64,000 nt of DNA from Cytophagales bacterium (lineage in GTDB: Bacteria; Bacteroidota; Bacteroidia; Cytophagales; Spirosomataceae), in NCBI GenBank assembly GCA_013298025.1, contig JAAFJE010000003.1, forward strand, positions 62,001 to 126,000. The letters run 5' to 3'. Positions 20,635 through 29,443 of this stretch are shown here, one piece after another. The notes under the pieces are model-generated. The model made no database searches. It had not been told where the DNA came from and saw only the letters and a list, made by a program, of their open reading frames with translations. Position 1 is the stretch's first letter, and every line of letters starts with the position of its first letter. A program made the translations under genes and the position numbers.

Positions 20635-23073
20635 ATGCAATTTTCATTTAAGCGTTTTTTACCTCATCTTATTGCAACGCTACTTTTTGTAATATTGGCA
20701 GGTATTTATGCCAGTCCCGCACTCAAAGGAAAAGTGATTCAACAACACGACATCCAAATGGGACAAGCCGCCGCTCATGAGGCTTCAGAATTTAAGAAAG
20801 CCACGGGCGAACATACTTGGTGGACCAACTCGATGTTTGGGGGAATGCCTACCTACATGATTTCGGCCGACTATCCTGATAGTGTTTCGACCAAAATCGG
20901 GCAGTTTTTCTACCGCATCATGCCTAGTCCTATCAATATGATGTTTGTGATGATGCTTGGGATGTATGTATTTTTGGTAGTCTTGGGCGTAAACCCTTGG
21001 CTGGCTATTCTGGGAGCTTTGGGCTATAGTTTTGCTACTTTCAATATGGTAATTATTCCAGCAGGCCACAACTCTAAAGTGTTAGCCTTGGCGTATGCAC
21101 CGTTGGTAATGGCGGCAAGTTTGCTGTGTTTGAGAGGAAAATATATCTTAGGTGCTGCCCTCGCAGCCTTGTTTATGGGCTTAGAACTATACGCCAACCA
21201 CGTGCAAATTACCTATTACTTCTTTTTCTCTTGGGGTATTTTTGTATTATTGGAAGGCATCAGACTTATCAAGGCTGGGCAAACCAAGCAATTAGTCGTT
21301 GGTTTGGTTGCCTTGGGCATTGGCTTGGGCATTGGTTCGGCCAACCACACCATGCGTTTATACAGCAATGTGCAATATTCTAAAGAAACAACCCGTGGCA
21401 AATCGGAGCTTTCGCAAAAAGCCGCCAGCAATGGGCTCGACAAAGCTTATGCCTTCGATTGGAGCTACGGCGTTGACGAAACAGGCACCTTGCTTATTCC
21501 CAATTTTAGAGGAGGAGCTTCGGGTGGCTCGTTGGGAGGCAACAAGTCTGAAACCTATAAAACACTCATCGACGCAGGGCAACCCGAAGAAGTGGCTTTA
21601 GGTTTTTCAGAAAAAGGCATGGCGTACTGGGGCGAACAAAGCTTTGTGGGTGGCCCTGCTTACGCTGGTGCGGTGTTTTGTTTCTTGTTTGTATTGGGTT
21701 GCTTTTTGGTACGAGGACATCTCAAATGGTGGTTGTTGGCTACTACCGTTTTATACATTATTCTTTCATGGGGAAAAAACTTTTTCTTCAACGAACTGAT
21801 GTTCGACTATTTCCCGATGTACAATAAATTTAGGGCTGTTACGATGATTCTGTGTTTGGCTCAGTTTTCTATTGTCACCTTGGGCGTTTTGGCGATTAAA
21901 CAAATTGCCGAAACACAACCAAGCTTCGAGGCTATCAAAAAACCGTTGTACATTAGTTTGGGCATCACCGGAGGCTTTGCCTTGCTTTGTGCGTTGTTTC
22001 CGAGCATTTTGTTTACCTTCCGCTCATCGGCCGATGCCAATTTCCAAATCAGTGGCAACGCTAGTTTCGATGCCCAATTGCTTACGGCGATTGTCAAAGA
22101 CCGCCTATCTATTCTTCGCTCCGATGCTTTCCGAACGGTCATTTTCATTGCTTTAGCGGCGGCTAGTATTTGGGCTTTTGTCCAAAAGAAAATCAACAGT
22201 CAAGTTTTTTACGGCGTTTTAATCGTACTTGCTTTAGTCGATTTATATGCGGTTGACAAACGTTATTTTAAAGATGAAGCTTTTGTAAGCAAAGCTCTTT
22301 TTGAAGAAAATACCGCTCCAAGTGCTATTGACCAACAAATTATGCAAGATACCTCTGTTTACAGGGTTATCGACCTTACCACCAATTTTATGAGCGATGC
22401 CAAAATGTCTTATTACCACCAGTCGTTAGGTGGCTATCATGGGGCGAAATTGCGTCGTTATCAAGAATTGGTAGAAGGACAGCTTTCTAAAAATCCGCTC
22501 AACTTTGCTGTACTCAATATGCTCAATACCAAATACTTGGTTGTGCCAAGTCAGCAAGGAGCAGCAACGGTACAGCCCAACCCAGAAGCCTGTGGCAATG
22601 CGTGGTTTGTAAATGAATACAAGTGGGTAAACAACGCCGACGAAGAATTGAAAGCCTTAGACAAATTCAATCCTAAACAAACGGCATTTATTGATAAGAG
22701 CTTCCAAGCAGCCGTAGGAAACCTTGCCATTGAGAGCGATTCGTTGCATAACCATATCAGTCTGAAAAGCTATAAGCCGAATCATTTGACCTACGAATCG
22801 GAGGCACAAAGCAAGCAATTGGCGGTTTTCTCCGAAATTTACTACCGAGGCAACGAAGATTGGAAAGCCTATATAGACGGACAGTACAGCCCGCATTTCC
22901 GTGTAAATTACATCCTCAGAGCCATGGTTGTACCCGCAGGCAAGCACATTATCGAATTTAAGTTTGAGCCAACAGCCGTTGTAACGGGTAGCAAAATTGA
23001 CCTCGTATCGTCGTTTTTGTTGGTAGGCTTACTAGGTTTGGCTATTTTCTTTGAAATAAAAAAGAAGAAGTAA
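20635..23073 (+). CDS. YfhO-family polytopic membrane protein
   Basis: 812 aa from ATG 20635 (MQFSFKRFLPHL); an in-frame TTG 45 bp upstream is rejected. About eleven to thirteen hydrophobic segments. The first periplasmic loop carries QQHDIQMGQ and HTWWTNSMFGGMPTYM, the hallmark of YfhO and of GT-C glycosyltransferase-like folds, in which acidic residues of loop 1 are important. The C-terminal region after about residue 580 is a soluble beta-rich domain (AVFSEIYYRGNEDWKAYIDG) and a last membrane helix. YfhO members are linked to glycosylation of cell-wall polymers or glycolipids. In this organism the substrate is unknown. Confidence 0.9.
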   Translation: MQFSFKRFLPHLIATLLFVILAGIYASPALKGKVIQQHDIQMGQAAAHEASEFKKATGEHTWWTNSMFGGMPTYMISADYPDSVSTKIGQFFYRIMPSPINMMFVMMLGMYVFLVVLGVNPWLAILGALGYSFATFNMVIIPAGHNSKVLALAYAPLVMAASLLCLRGKYILGAALAALFMGLELYANHVQITYYFFFSWGIFVLLEGIRLIKAGQTKQLVVGLVALGIGLGIGSANHTMRLYSNVQYSKETTRGKSELSQKAASNGLDKAYAFDWSYGVDETGTLLIPNFRGGASGGSLGGNKSETYKTLIDAGQPEEVALGFSEKGMAYWGEQSFVGGPAYAGAVFCFLFVLGCFLVRGHLKWWLLATTVLYIILSWGKNFFFNELMFDYFPMYNKFRAVTMILCLAQFSIVTLGVLAIKQIAETQPSFEAIKKPLYISLGITGGFALLCALFPSILFTFRSSADANFQISGNASFDAQLLTAIVKDRLSILRSDAFRTVIFIALAAASIWAFVQKKINSQVFYGVLIVLALVDLYAVDKRYFKDEAFVSKALFEENTAPSAIDQQIMQDTSVYRVIDLTTNFMSDAKMSYYHQSLGGYHGAKLRRYQELVEGQLSKNPLNFAVLNMLNTKYLVVPSQQGAATVQPNPEACGNAWFVNEYKWVNNADEELKALDKFNPKQTAFIDKSFQAAVGNLAIESDSLHNHISLKSYKPNHLTYESEAQSKQLAVFSEIYYRGNEDWKAYIDGQYSPHFRVNYILRAMVVPAGKHIIEFKFEPTAVVTGSKIDLVSSFLLVGLLGLAIFFEIKKKK

Positions 23074-23238
23074 ATTTGTACCAAATATCAATCAAAAATG
23101 GTGAGTTGTGAATTAGCATATTGACTTTCAATAAAATATAAATACCTGAAAATCAAATCACTCATTCACAATTCACTAACTCACTCAATACCTTAAATAC
23201 ATCCCTTTTTTCTATTATTTATTTTAATACTTTTTATC

Positions 23239-23952
23239 ATGAAAAAAAGCATTTTGCTAGGAGCATTGTTATTCACTAGCACATTTACGTGGGGACAATC
23301 GCAGCCCAATGTTCTTTCTAAAAAAGAAAAAAAACAAGGCTGGGTTTTACTTTTCGACGGTAAAAGCAAAACAGGCTGGCATACGTGGAAAAAACAAGAA
23401 GCAGCCGCCAATTGGGTTATCGAAGACGGTGCCTTGAAATATGACCCTAGTGTTGGCAAAGAAGGAAGTGGCGACCTCGTGACCAACGAGGCATACGAAA
23501 ACTACGAATTGACGATTGAATGGAAAATCTCACCCAATGGTAACAGTGGTATTTATATCAATAGCCAAGAAGCACCACAATATGCTTACGGCTGGTTTAC
23601 TGGCCCTGAAATTCAGGTGATAGACAACGAAGGGCACGCCGATGGAAAAATAGAAAAACACCGTGCTGGCGATTTGTACGATTTGATAAAATCTACGTCC
23701 GAACCCGTAAAACCCGTAGGCGAGTGGAATGCTGTACGCATTATCAACTACAAAGGCACGTTGCAAGTATTCTTAAACGGAGTGAAAGTAGTAGAAACTC
23801 GCATCGACGACCAACATTGGAAAGACCTCATCGCTGGCAGTAAATTCAAGAATATGCCCGATTTTGGAAAATTCTTGAAAGGTCATATCGTTTTACAAGA
23901 CCACGGCAATGTAGTTTGGTACAGAAATATCAAGCTTAAACCCTTGAAATAA
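23239..23952 (+). CDS. Secreted DUF1080 (3-keto-disaccharide hydrolase-like) protein
   Basis: 237 aa with a signal peptide (MKKSILLGALLFTSTFTWGQ). The DUF1080 concanavalin-like fold is recognisable: WVLLFDGKSKTGWHTW, DGALKYDPSVGKEGSGDLVT, YENYELTIEWKISPNGNSGIY, WNAVRIINYKGTLQVFLNG, and the closing HIVLQDHGNVVWYRNIKLKPL. Proteins of this family include 3-keto-glycoside hydrolases and many uncharacterised periplasmic proteins common in Bacteroidota. It is a single gene with its own terminator. The 165-bp upstream gap contains an unusual run of GTGAATT/AATTCAC words. Confidence 0.9.
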   Translation: MKKSILLGALLFTSTFTWGQSQPNVLSKKEKKQGWVLLFDGKSKTGWHTWKKQEAAANWVIEDGALKYDPSVGKEGSGDLVTNEAYENYELTIEWKISPNGNSGIYINSQEAPQYAYGWFTGPEIQVIDNEGHADGKIEKHRAGDLYDLIKSTSEPVKPVGEWNAVRIINYKGTLQVFLNGVKVVETRIDDQHWKDLIAGSKFKNMPDFGKFLKGHIVLQDHGNVVWYRNIKLKPLK

Positions 23953-23967
23953 AAGACCTTCCTTCGT

Positions 23968-24014
23968 AAAAAGGTAGCCTACGCATACGTTCGTCTGTGT
24001 CGGCTACCTTTTTT
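23968..24014 (+). terminator. Intrinsic terminator after DUF1080 gene
   Basis: AAAAAGGTAGCC / GGCTACCTTTTTT stem with a 22-nt loop and a trailing T run, 16 bp after the stop. Confidence 0.8.
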
Positions 24015-24069
24015 ATTTGCACATCTCAGATTTTACCTGCAAATTGCGGTATAAGAAAACCCAACAATT

Positions 24070-24945
24070 ATGCTCAAATCCATGACTGGCTTCGGAAAAG
24101 CCATTGTAGAAGCCAATAATTTGACAGTTACAGCAGAGGTAAAAAGTTTGAACTCAAAGTTTACGGATATATATTGTAGAATGCCGAAAAGTCTTTCTTC
24201 GAGAGAGATAGAAGTACGCAATATGCTCACACAAAACCTAGAAAGAGGCAAAATCGAAGCCAATATTCAATTGCAATACCTCGACGCTTCGGCAGGAACG
24301 GCCATCAATCGTCCTTTGGTAAAGGCTTATATGAAAGATTTGGTTGAAACATCCGAGCTTTTTGGCGAGGTAAGTGCTGCCGACCTGCTCAAAATTGCCC
24401 TTACCATGCCCAATGCTTTCAATACCGATGCCCTTTCGGAAGAACAAAGCGAGGCAGAATGGCAAACCGTGCTGAAAGCCCTCAACGAAGCTATCCAGAA
24501 ATGTAACCAATTCAGAATAAGAGAAGGTGAAATTGTGGCGGCTAAGTTTAGAGAATATGCCCAGCACATTGGTCAATTATTAGACGAAGTAGAAATACTA
24601 GACAAAAATCGTATTCCATCGGTAAGAGAACGCCTCTCGAAAGCCATCAGCGATTTATTGCAAGATGACGAATTTGATAAAAATCGCTTTGAACAAGAAT
24701 TGGTTTATTATGTAGAAAAATACGATATTTCAGAAGAAAAAGTACGGCTGCGTACCCATTTGAACTATTTTCAAGATATTTTAAAAGAAGGCAATGGAAA
24801 AAAACTCAACTTTTTATCGCAAGAAATTGGTCGGGAAATCAATACCATCGGCTCGAAAGCCAACGATGTAGGCATACAACGACTGGTGGTAAATATGAAA
24901 GATGAACTAGAAAAAATCAAAGAGCAAACATCTAATGTATTATAA
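24070..24945 (+). CDS. yicC: YicC/YloC-family endoribonuclease
   Basis: 291 aa, the normal size for the family. The signature N-terminus MLKSMTGFGKA is present, followed by VKSLNSKFTDIYCRMPKSL. The C-terminal DUF1732 part carries RFEQELVYYVEKYDISEEKVRLRTHLNYF and FLSQEIGREINTIGSKANDV, as in YicC proteins. The family has RNase activity and affects small-RNA turnover in E. coli. It is the last gene of clear core character before the mosaic region, and it ends in a strong terminator. Confidence 0.95.
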   Translation: MLKSMTGFGKAIVEANNLTVTAEVKSLNSKFTDIYCRMPKSLSSREIEVRNMLTQNLERGKIEANIQLQYLDASAGTAINRPLVKAYMKDLVETSELFGEVSAADLLKIALTMPNAFNTDALSEEQSEAEWQTVLKALNEAIQKCNQFRIREGEIVAAKFREYAQHIGQLLDEVEILDKNRIPSVRERLSKAISDLLQDDEFDKNRFEQELVYYVEKYDISEEKVRLRTHLNYFQDILKEGNGKKLNFLSQEIGREINTIGSKANDVGIQRLVVNMKDELEKIKEQTSNVL

Positions 24946-24946
24946 T

Positions 24947-24974
24947 AAAAGGCTGCCTTAAAAGGCAGCCTTTT
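24947..24974 (+). terminator. Intrinsic terminator of yicC
   Basis: AAAAGGCTGCCTT / AAGGCAGCCTTTT with a tiny loop, beginning at the stop codon. The inverted duplicated segment starts right at its T run. Confidence 0.88.
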
Positions 24975-24975
24975 A

Positions 24976-25147
24976 TTTGTGTCCCATTCTTTTCTTACAT
25001 TTCATCAAGCATGACAGAAAAATTACCAAGAGTGCCTAAAAATTTGCTATACCATTTATTTTTTTCCGTTTTTCCTAAAAATCCTCCTTCCTCCATAGTT
25101 GAAAATTACAGCAGTAATGCGTATATTGTCACTATCATTCCCCAATG
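24976..25147. repeat. Left copy of ~172-bp inverted duplication
   Basis: This stretch is about 90% identical, by eye, to the reverse complement of 41625-41797. It starts just after the yicC terminator and covers a short leader plus the first 44 codons of the ORF at 25011. Shared landmark strings are AATTACCAAGAGTGCCTAA, CCATTTATTTTTTTCCGTTT and CTCCATAGTTGAAAATTACA. Similarity ends at CCCCAATG on both sides. Confidence 0.92.
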
Positions 25148-25442
25148 TACTGAATCTTATTTAACCATAGGAGTAGATTTAGGGTTAAATGAAGTTTCAT
25201 CTAATAACTTGATAAAATTCCTGTCTACTAAGTTTGCTAGATTTCTCCATAGTGTAGGTAAAGCCAGTCAGGATGCAACATCAAAAACTTTTAAGTTCGT
25301 CCCTCTCCAAGACTTCACTTCAAATTCTGATATAGATTGGAGCAAAAGCATACCCGAAATAGACCAGCAGTTGTATAGTAAATACGGTTTAGATGATAAT
25401 GAAAAAGCGTTTATAGAAAAGATGATAAAACCAATGGAATAA
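25011..25442 (+). CDS. Methylase-like C-terminal fragment joined to a duplicated N-terminal segment
   Basis: 143 aa. The first 44 residues (MTEKLPRVPKNLLYHLFF and onward) are encoded by the inverted duplication. The rest (TESYLTIGV, NNLIKFLSTKFARFL, FKFVPLQDFTSNSDIDW, EIDQQLYSKYGLDDNEKAF) resembles the extreme C-terminus of Eco57I/type III-like restriction-modification methylases, which end in a KYGL...FIE..IKPM pattern. No AdoMet-binding or NPPY motif is present, so it cannot be an active methylase. It is followed 6 bp later by a DUF1016 gene, a pairing common in restriction loci. Most likely a relic that still has an open frame. Confidence 0.55.
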   Translation: MTEKLPRVPKNLLYHLFFSVFPKNPPSSIVENYSSNAYIVTIIPQCTESYLTIGVDLGLNEVSSNNLIKFLSTKFARFLHSVGKASQDATSKTFKFVPLQDFTSNSDIDWSKSIPEIDQQLYSKYGLDDNEKAFIEKMIKPME

Positions 25443-25448
25443 GCAAGA

Positions 25449-26291
25449 ATGGAAAATAGTGAATTTATCAATTATCAACCTTTTTTGAAGGAAATTCTTG
25501 CAAAAATACAGTTTGCCCGCTATGAAATGCTCAAAACCGTAAGCAAGCAAACGGTGGCGCTGTATTGGGAAATAGGCAAAGCCGTAAGTGAAAAGGTAAA
25601 AAAAGAGAAATGGGGCAAATCGGTTGTGGAGCAACTCTCCAAAGATTTACAAACTGAGCATCCGGGTATCAGAGGATTTTCTGCTCGTAATATCTGGAAC
25701 ATGAAGAGTTTCTATGAGTTTTATTCTGAGAATGAAAAACTGCAACCACTGGTTGCAGAAATTGGTTGGACTCAAAACTGCCTAATTTTAGAAAAATGTA
25801 AAGAGAAAAATCAAATTGAATATTACTTGCGAAAAACAAAACAAATGGGCTGGTCTAAAAATGATTTGATTGACAAACTCAAAAAAAATCATTTTGAAAA
25901 TCAAGCATTGGCACAGAATAATTTTGACGTAACCGTTTCGCCAGAATTAAAAGCACAAGTAGCATGGGAGTTTGTGGATGATTACCATATCGAGCTTATC
26001 AATCCTGACTTGCCTGTAAGCGAAAAAGCATTAGAAAATGCGATTGTTACCAACATTGTCAAGTTTTTAGCTGAAATGGGTGGAAGTTTTGCATTTGTTG
26101 GCCGTCAGTTTAGAATTGATTTTCACGAGAAAGAATATTTTATTGATTTGCTTTTTTTTAATCTCAAACTCAATTGCTATGTGGTTTTTGAGCTGAAAGC
26201 AAGAGAATTTATGCCACAAGACATTGGTCAAATAAAGTGGTACATGGAATTGATAAACAATCAGGTAAAAGAGCAGCACCATAATCAATGA
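25449..26291 (+). CDS. DUF1016 (YhcG-type) PDDEXK nuclease-family protein, C-terminally short
   Basis: 280 aa. The N-terminal DUF1016_N domain is intact (QIGKAVSEK-type helix with VALYWEIGKAV, WGKSVVEQLSKDL, FSARNIWNMKSFYEFY). The C-terminal PD-(D/E)XK-like core is present (FVGRQFRIDFHEKEYFIDLLFFN and CYVVFELKAREF). The chain then ends QVKEQHHNQ, where full members continue with a PSIGLLLCK segment of about 60 residues, as the second copy at 36919 does. So it is truncated at the C-terminus. Codons 98-104 contain a perfect 9-bp-arm palindrome (25740-25758). It lies 6 bp after a methylase-like fragment and before an HsdR relic. Confidence 0.8.
   Translation: MENSEFINYQPFLKEILAKIQFARYEMLKTVSKQTVALYWEIGKAVSEKVKKEKWGKSVVEQLSKDLQTEHPGIRGFSARNIWNMKSFYEFYSENEKLQPLVAEIGWTQNCLILEKCKEKNQIEYYLRKTKQMGWSKNDLIDKLKKNHFENQALAQNNFDVTVSPELKAQVAWEFVDDYHIELINPDLPVSEKALENAIVTNIVKFLAEMGGSFAFVGRQFRIDFHEKEYFIDLLFFNLKLNCYVVFELKAREFMPQDIGQIKWYMELINNQVKEQHHNQ
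25740..25758. repeat. Palindrome inside DUF1016 gene (copy 1)
   Basis: CTGCAACCA-C-TGGTTGCAG, perfect 9-bp arms. It encodes LQPLVAE just before the conserved Trp, the same position as the 19-bp-arm palindrome in the second DUF1016 gene. Confidence 0.9.
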
Positions 26292-26479
26292 GTTGTAAAA
26301 CAGAGACAATCACTATAAAAGGAATAGAAACTTTATTTGGCAAAGAAGATGACCGTATAGTAGAAAAACCATGTCTCGGCTGTGAGAACAAAACAGCGAA
26401 AAATCATAATGGAACTTATGTTAAAATCATGAATTGGGAAAAAAACAAAATCATACGGTTTGTAGATATTGTAAATTAA
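26288..26479 (+). CDS. Small hypothetical protein, 63 aa
   Basis: ATG overlaps the DUF1016 stop (ATGA). The product has three Cys in PCLGCEN and the N-terminus, and a charged C-terminus (NWEKNKIIRFVDIVN). No family is recognised. It may be a genuine coupled small gene or read-through of broken sequence, since the upstream gene looks truncated. Confidence 0.3.
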   Translation: MSCKTETITIKGIETLFGKEDDRIVEKPCLGCENKTAKNHNGTYVKIMNWEKNKIIRFVDIVN

Positions 26480-26555
26480 GACATCTATGCAAAGCGGATA
26501 TACGCATTTGACAGAATACCCAAGCGGACAACTACTAAACACTTGTGAAAAGAAG

Positions 26556-26590
26556 CACTTTTGCCTAACAGCGGTTTGGCAAAAGTGGCG
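26556..26590 (+). repeat. attC-like half site and hairpin
   Basis: Contains CCTAACAGCGGTTTGGC followed by AAAAGTGGCGG, matching the R''-L'' side of the inverted repeats at 35105-35233 and 38381-38471 in the opposite orientation. It also folds as CACTTTTGCC / GGCAAAAGTG. No matching second arm is seen downstream; it is cut off by the HsdR relic. Confidence 0.55.
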
Positions 26591-26628
26591 GTTCATTGCT
26601 CCGCAGAAACATTTGTGGTACACAACGC

Positions 26629-26700
26629 CATAAGATTGAATTAACCGCTTTAATTTCCTTCATTCGCCACGCCTGTGGATGGAAACAGAATCTTTATTGA
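26629..26700 (+). pseudogene. Fragment of type I restriction subunit HsdR (C-terminal region)
   Basis: The frame reads HKIELTALISFIRHACGW and then stops. It matches, in inverted orientation, the start of the longer HsdR fragment at 37935-38279 (KIDKLTALISLIRHACG). Nucleotide identity over about 60 bp is high (ATTAACCGCTTTAATTTC shared). Only 24 codons remain. Confidence 0.6.
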
Positions 26701-26728
26701 CAACAAAATGTTTTAAACACTTTCGACT

Positions 26729-26875
26729 ATGATAGATTTCAAAAAAATGGACGACAAAGATTTTGTTTTCATCAACAAACCTCTCAATGAAAAAGAAGAC
26801 AAAGTATTTAGTGTTTTTTTAAAAAGCCGTAAATCAACAAAAAGCGTAAAAAATCGCTTGCCAAATCTGAAATGA
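26729..26875 (+). CDS. Small hypothetical protein, 48 aa
   Basis: MIDFKKMDDKDFVFINKPL, then a Lys/Glu-rich helix with FSVFLKSRKSTK. The composition is like small antitoxin-type proteins, but no partner toxin is next to it and no family can be named. It lies in a debris region. Confidence 0.3.
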   Translation: MIDFKKMDDKDFVFINKPLNEKEDKVFSVFLKSRKSTKSVKNRLPNLK

Positions 26876-26929
26876 TGGTAAATGAGTTGTTTTACAAAAT
26901 TTTGCATCGACACCGATTACATACCCATT

Positions 26930-27688
26930 TCACAAACTATACTGTTGCTGGAAATCACGCAGGGGTTGGATGGCGGCTTGCACAAACTGATAAATGTAAG
27001 GGTCGTCGTGTTGCTCGAAAATGCATTGGGGGCTGTCTAAACGCAAGAGTTGCCCTTTGTGCATCACTCCTATGCGATTGGCTACCAACAGGGCTTCTAT
27101 CATGTCGTGGGTAACAAATACGCAAGCGATTTGTTCATGGCGAATAATTTGGATAAGCTTTTCTCTCAAAAACTGCTTGTTTACCGAATCTAAATTACTA
27201 AAAGGCTCGTCTAGCAATAAAACGGATGGTTCTTCGGCAATAGCCCGTGCAATGGCAGTGCGTTGTTTTTCTCCGCCAGAAACTTCTTTGGGTTTTTTGT
27301 GGCTGATATGACTAATCCCACAAAGGTCGAGCAGGGCTTGCACCCGTTGTTGGCGGTATGCTTTGGTGTATTGGGTGAGCGACAAATCTATATTTTCCCA
27401 AATTTTATGCTCAGGTTTCAGTTTATAATCTTGTGGTACAAGCTTGATGTCGGGAATTTCACGAATCAAACGATTGAAGTATAAGTCGATAAAGTTATCA
27501 TTGAGCCACATATTGCCCGTATCGGGCCGAATATTGCCTGCAATCATGTTGAGCAAAGTCGTTTTTCCCGAACCACTTTCGCCTACAATCGCCAAAATTT
27601 CTCCTTTTTCAACCGTAAAAGAAAGGTTTTTTACTACCTTTTCTCCTTCATATATTTTACTGATGTCGTCTATTTTTAAAATACCCAT
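26930..27688 (-). CDS. ABC transporter ATP-binding protein
   Basis: 252 aa with all nucleotide-binding motifs: Walker A GESGSGKTT near 37-45, Q-loop VPQDY, signature VSGGEKQRTAIARA, Walker B VLLLDEPFSNLD, and switch FVTHD. The sequence is nearest to importer-type ATPases of the PotA/FbpC group, but no C-terminal regulatory domain is present. It begins 9 bp after the stop of the upstream membrane protein on the same strand, so it is co-transcribed with the 29444 and 27698 genes. The substrate is unknown. Confidence 0.9.
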   Translation of the reverse strand: MGILKIDDISKIYEGEKVVKNLSFTVEKGEILAIVGESGSGKTTLLNMIAGNIRPDTGNMWLNDNFIDLYFNRLIREIPDIKLVPQDYKLKPEHKIWENIDLSLTQYTKAYRQQRVQALLDLCGISHISHKKPKEVSGGEKQRTAIARAIAEEPSVLLLDEPFSNLDSVNKQFLREKLIQIIRHEQIACVFVTHDMIEALLVANRIGVMHKGQLLRLDSPQCIFEQHDDPYIYQFVQAAIQPLRDFQQQYSL

Positions 27689-27697
27689 GCTTTACCT

Positions 27698-29347
27698 TTA
27701 TGCTTTGATTCTGTCCCAAGCGATATACCTGTATTGTCTAAACAAAATAACCGCTATCATATAAAAACCCGTTCCAACTACAATAGTTCCCGCAAGGGTT
27801 TGGGCCACAAAGAAATGTACAAAGCCCATCACGGGCATCACCACAAACATCACCAAAATACGTACCATATTGGCACTTTTGCGTGTAGCGGTGTCGTTTT
27901 CGGTAGAAAAAGGCAATTTGAAATGTACCTGAAAAACGCCTACCGAAATATACATCAACGTAACCGAAATATTCAAAAATATATCGTCGAGCACGGCTAT
28001 GCCTTCATGATACAGCAAAGCAAGCGTAACCACCACATACAACGGTAATATATGCTTGAGCACAACCGCTTTGTACGCTCCTGTGAGAATTTCGCCGGGG
28101 TTGGTGACAGGGGCAACCCTATAAATCCAAGCGGCTTTCCAATCGTCGGAAACAAAAATTTGTTGGGCAATCACATACAAAGTAAAGGTACTGTAATAAA
28201 GTGCCAATAGGCGGCTTACATTGGGCGTAGTGTGGTCGTTGTAGTATTTATAAAGAAAATACAAGAGCATACCAAAGGTTGGATAAATGCGTAGTTTGAA
28301 ACGCCTATCTCTGGAAATGATTTTCCAGACTAGCTCAAAAGCCGCTTTTTCGATGATATTTTTAGTAAAAATATAGCTAAAAAAAGTGAAGATTCCGATT
28401 CTATTGCCGAGGGTCTTGTTGGGTTCTGAATGCAGGGTTTCGCCAAAAGTAATGGCCGATAATGTTTTGGAGAACAGGGGTGCTAAATAACGATTGAGCA
28501 AAAACAAAGCCACAAAAGGCATTAAGATGAGCATCATCCAAAGCATAATGTGGGCTGGCGTATATTGCTCATGTACAAACGAGTCGATGCCTGCCGCAAA
28601 CCAAGCAGGTGGAGCTAAATAATACCAATCATGAATCGGACTTAGCTCGTCGAGGGCGGTTATGCTAGTTTTATTAACCCTTGCAATAAACTGATAACCA
28701 ACAGATAAGCCAATAGTGAAGAAAATTTGCATATAAATCATCAAATCTCTCAGCTTATCGGCAGGAATAATTTTGATGAGTCCTAAATAAAGCAAACTTG
28801 ACAAAAAAACCGTGAGTACACACAGCAGTAGTACGAAGAAGAAAAACAAAATTCCTACCGAAATGCCTAATTTGATACTCGTAAAAATGATAAGCCCTAC
28901 CGAATTGGCGATGGTCAGAATCCCCAGAAATACCATGATATGAATCAGCCTAGCAGCCCAAAGGGTACGGCTATCAATGGGTTTTGGTAATAAAATAACG
29001 TTGTCGTTGGTATCGAATAAGACTTCTATAAAATCAGAAATCATATTGAAGCAAATCATAAACATGATGAAAGCAAAGCTCATGAGCATCATGTTGAACA
29101 CGTGTTGTTTAACAAAAAAGAAGCCTAATCCATAAATAAAACTAAAAAGCACCTGTACTAATAGCGTTCTGATGAAAGTTTTTTTATTATCGTCGTAAGC
29201 TTTGTGTTTTTTCCCTAATCCGTGCAGTCGGCGATTTTCGGCTATCAATTTCACCTCCACAATAGCTCTCATAGCGGGGTAGTCGATACTAAAATAACGA
29301 AACAACCAAGCTATTCTATCTAAGAGCCACAATACTGCTTTTGTCAT
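27698..29347 (-). CDS. ABC-2-type transporter permease-like membrane protein
   Basis: 549 aa with about twelve hydrophobic segments. It has the long intracellular N-terminal helix AIVEVKLIAENRRLHG typical of large ABC-2 exporter subunits of Bacteroidota. It lies between two ABC ATPase genes on the same strand (96 bp after the upstream one, 9 bp before the next). The upstream ATPase (29444) is of the ABC-2 exporter type and is the likely partner. Cargo is unknown. Confidence 0.8.
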   Translation of the reverse strand: MTKAVLWLLDRIAWLFRYFSIDYPAMRAIVEVKLIAENRRLHGLGKKHKAYDDNKKTFIRTLLVQVLFSFIYGLGFFFVKQHVFNMMLMSFAFIMFMICFNMISDFIEVLFDTNDNVILLPKPIDSRTLWAARLIHIMVFLGILTIANSVGLIIFTSIKLGISVGILFFFFVLLLCVLTVFLSSLLYLGLIKIIPADKLRDLMIYMQIFFTIGLSVGYQFIARVNKTSITALDELSPIHDWYYLAPPAWFAAGIDSFVHEQYTPAHIMLWMMLILMPFVALFLLNRYLAPLFSKTLSAITFGETLHSEPNKTLGNRIGIFTFFSYIFTKNIIEKAAFELVWKIISRDRRFKLRIYPTFGMLLYFLYKYYNDHTTPNVSRLLALYYSTFTLYVIAQQIFVSDDWKAAWIYRVAPVTNPGEILTGAYKAVVLKHILPLYVVVTLALLYHEGIAVLDDIFLNISVTLMYISVGVFQVHFKLPFSTENDTATRKSANMVRILVMFVVMPVMGFVHFFVAQTLAGTIVVGTGFYMIAVILFRQYRYIAWDRIKA

Positions 29348-29443
29348 ACTTATTTACTTTACTAATTAGGATGTTAATTATTTGTTTGAGAAGTGTACGA
29401 AAAACGCTTCTGGTATCGAGCAATGCTCCACTCGAAACATTTG

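Larger units (their letters stand above)
26480..26929. other. Debris region with attC-like half site, HsdR relic and a small ORF
   Basis: 450 bp without a solid gene. It holds the half site at 26556-26590, the HsdR fragment at 26629-26700 and a 48-codon ORF at 26729-26875, each listed separately. Confidence 0.6.
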
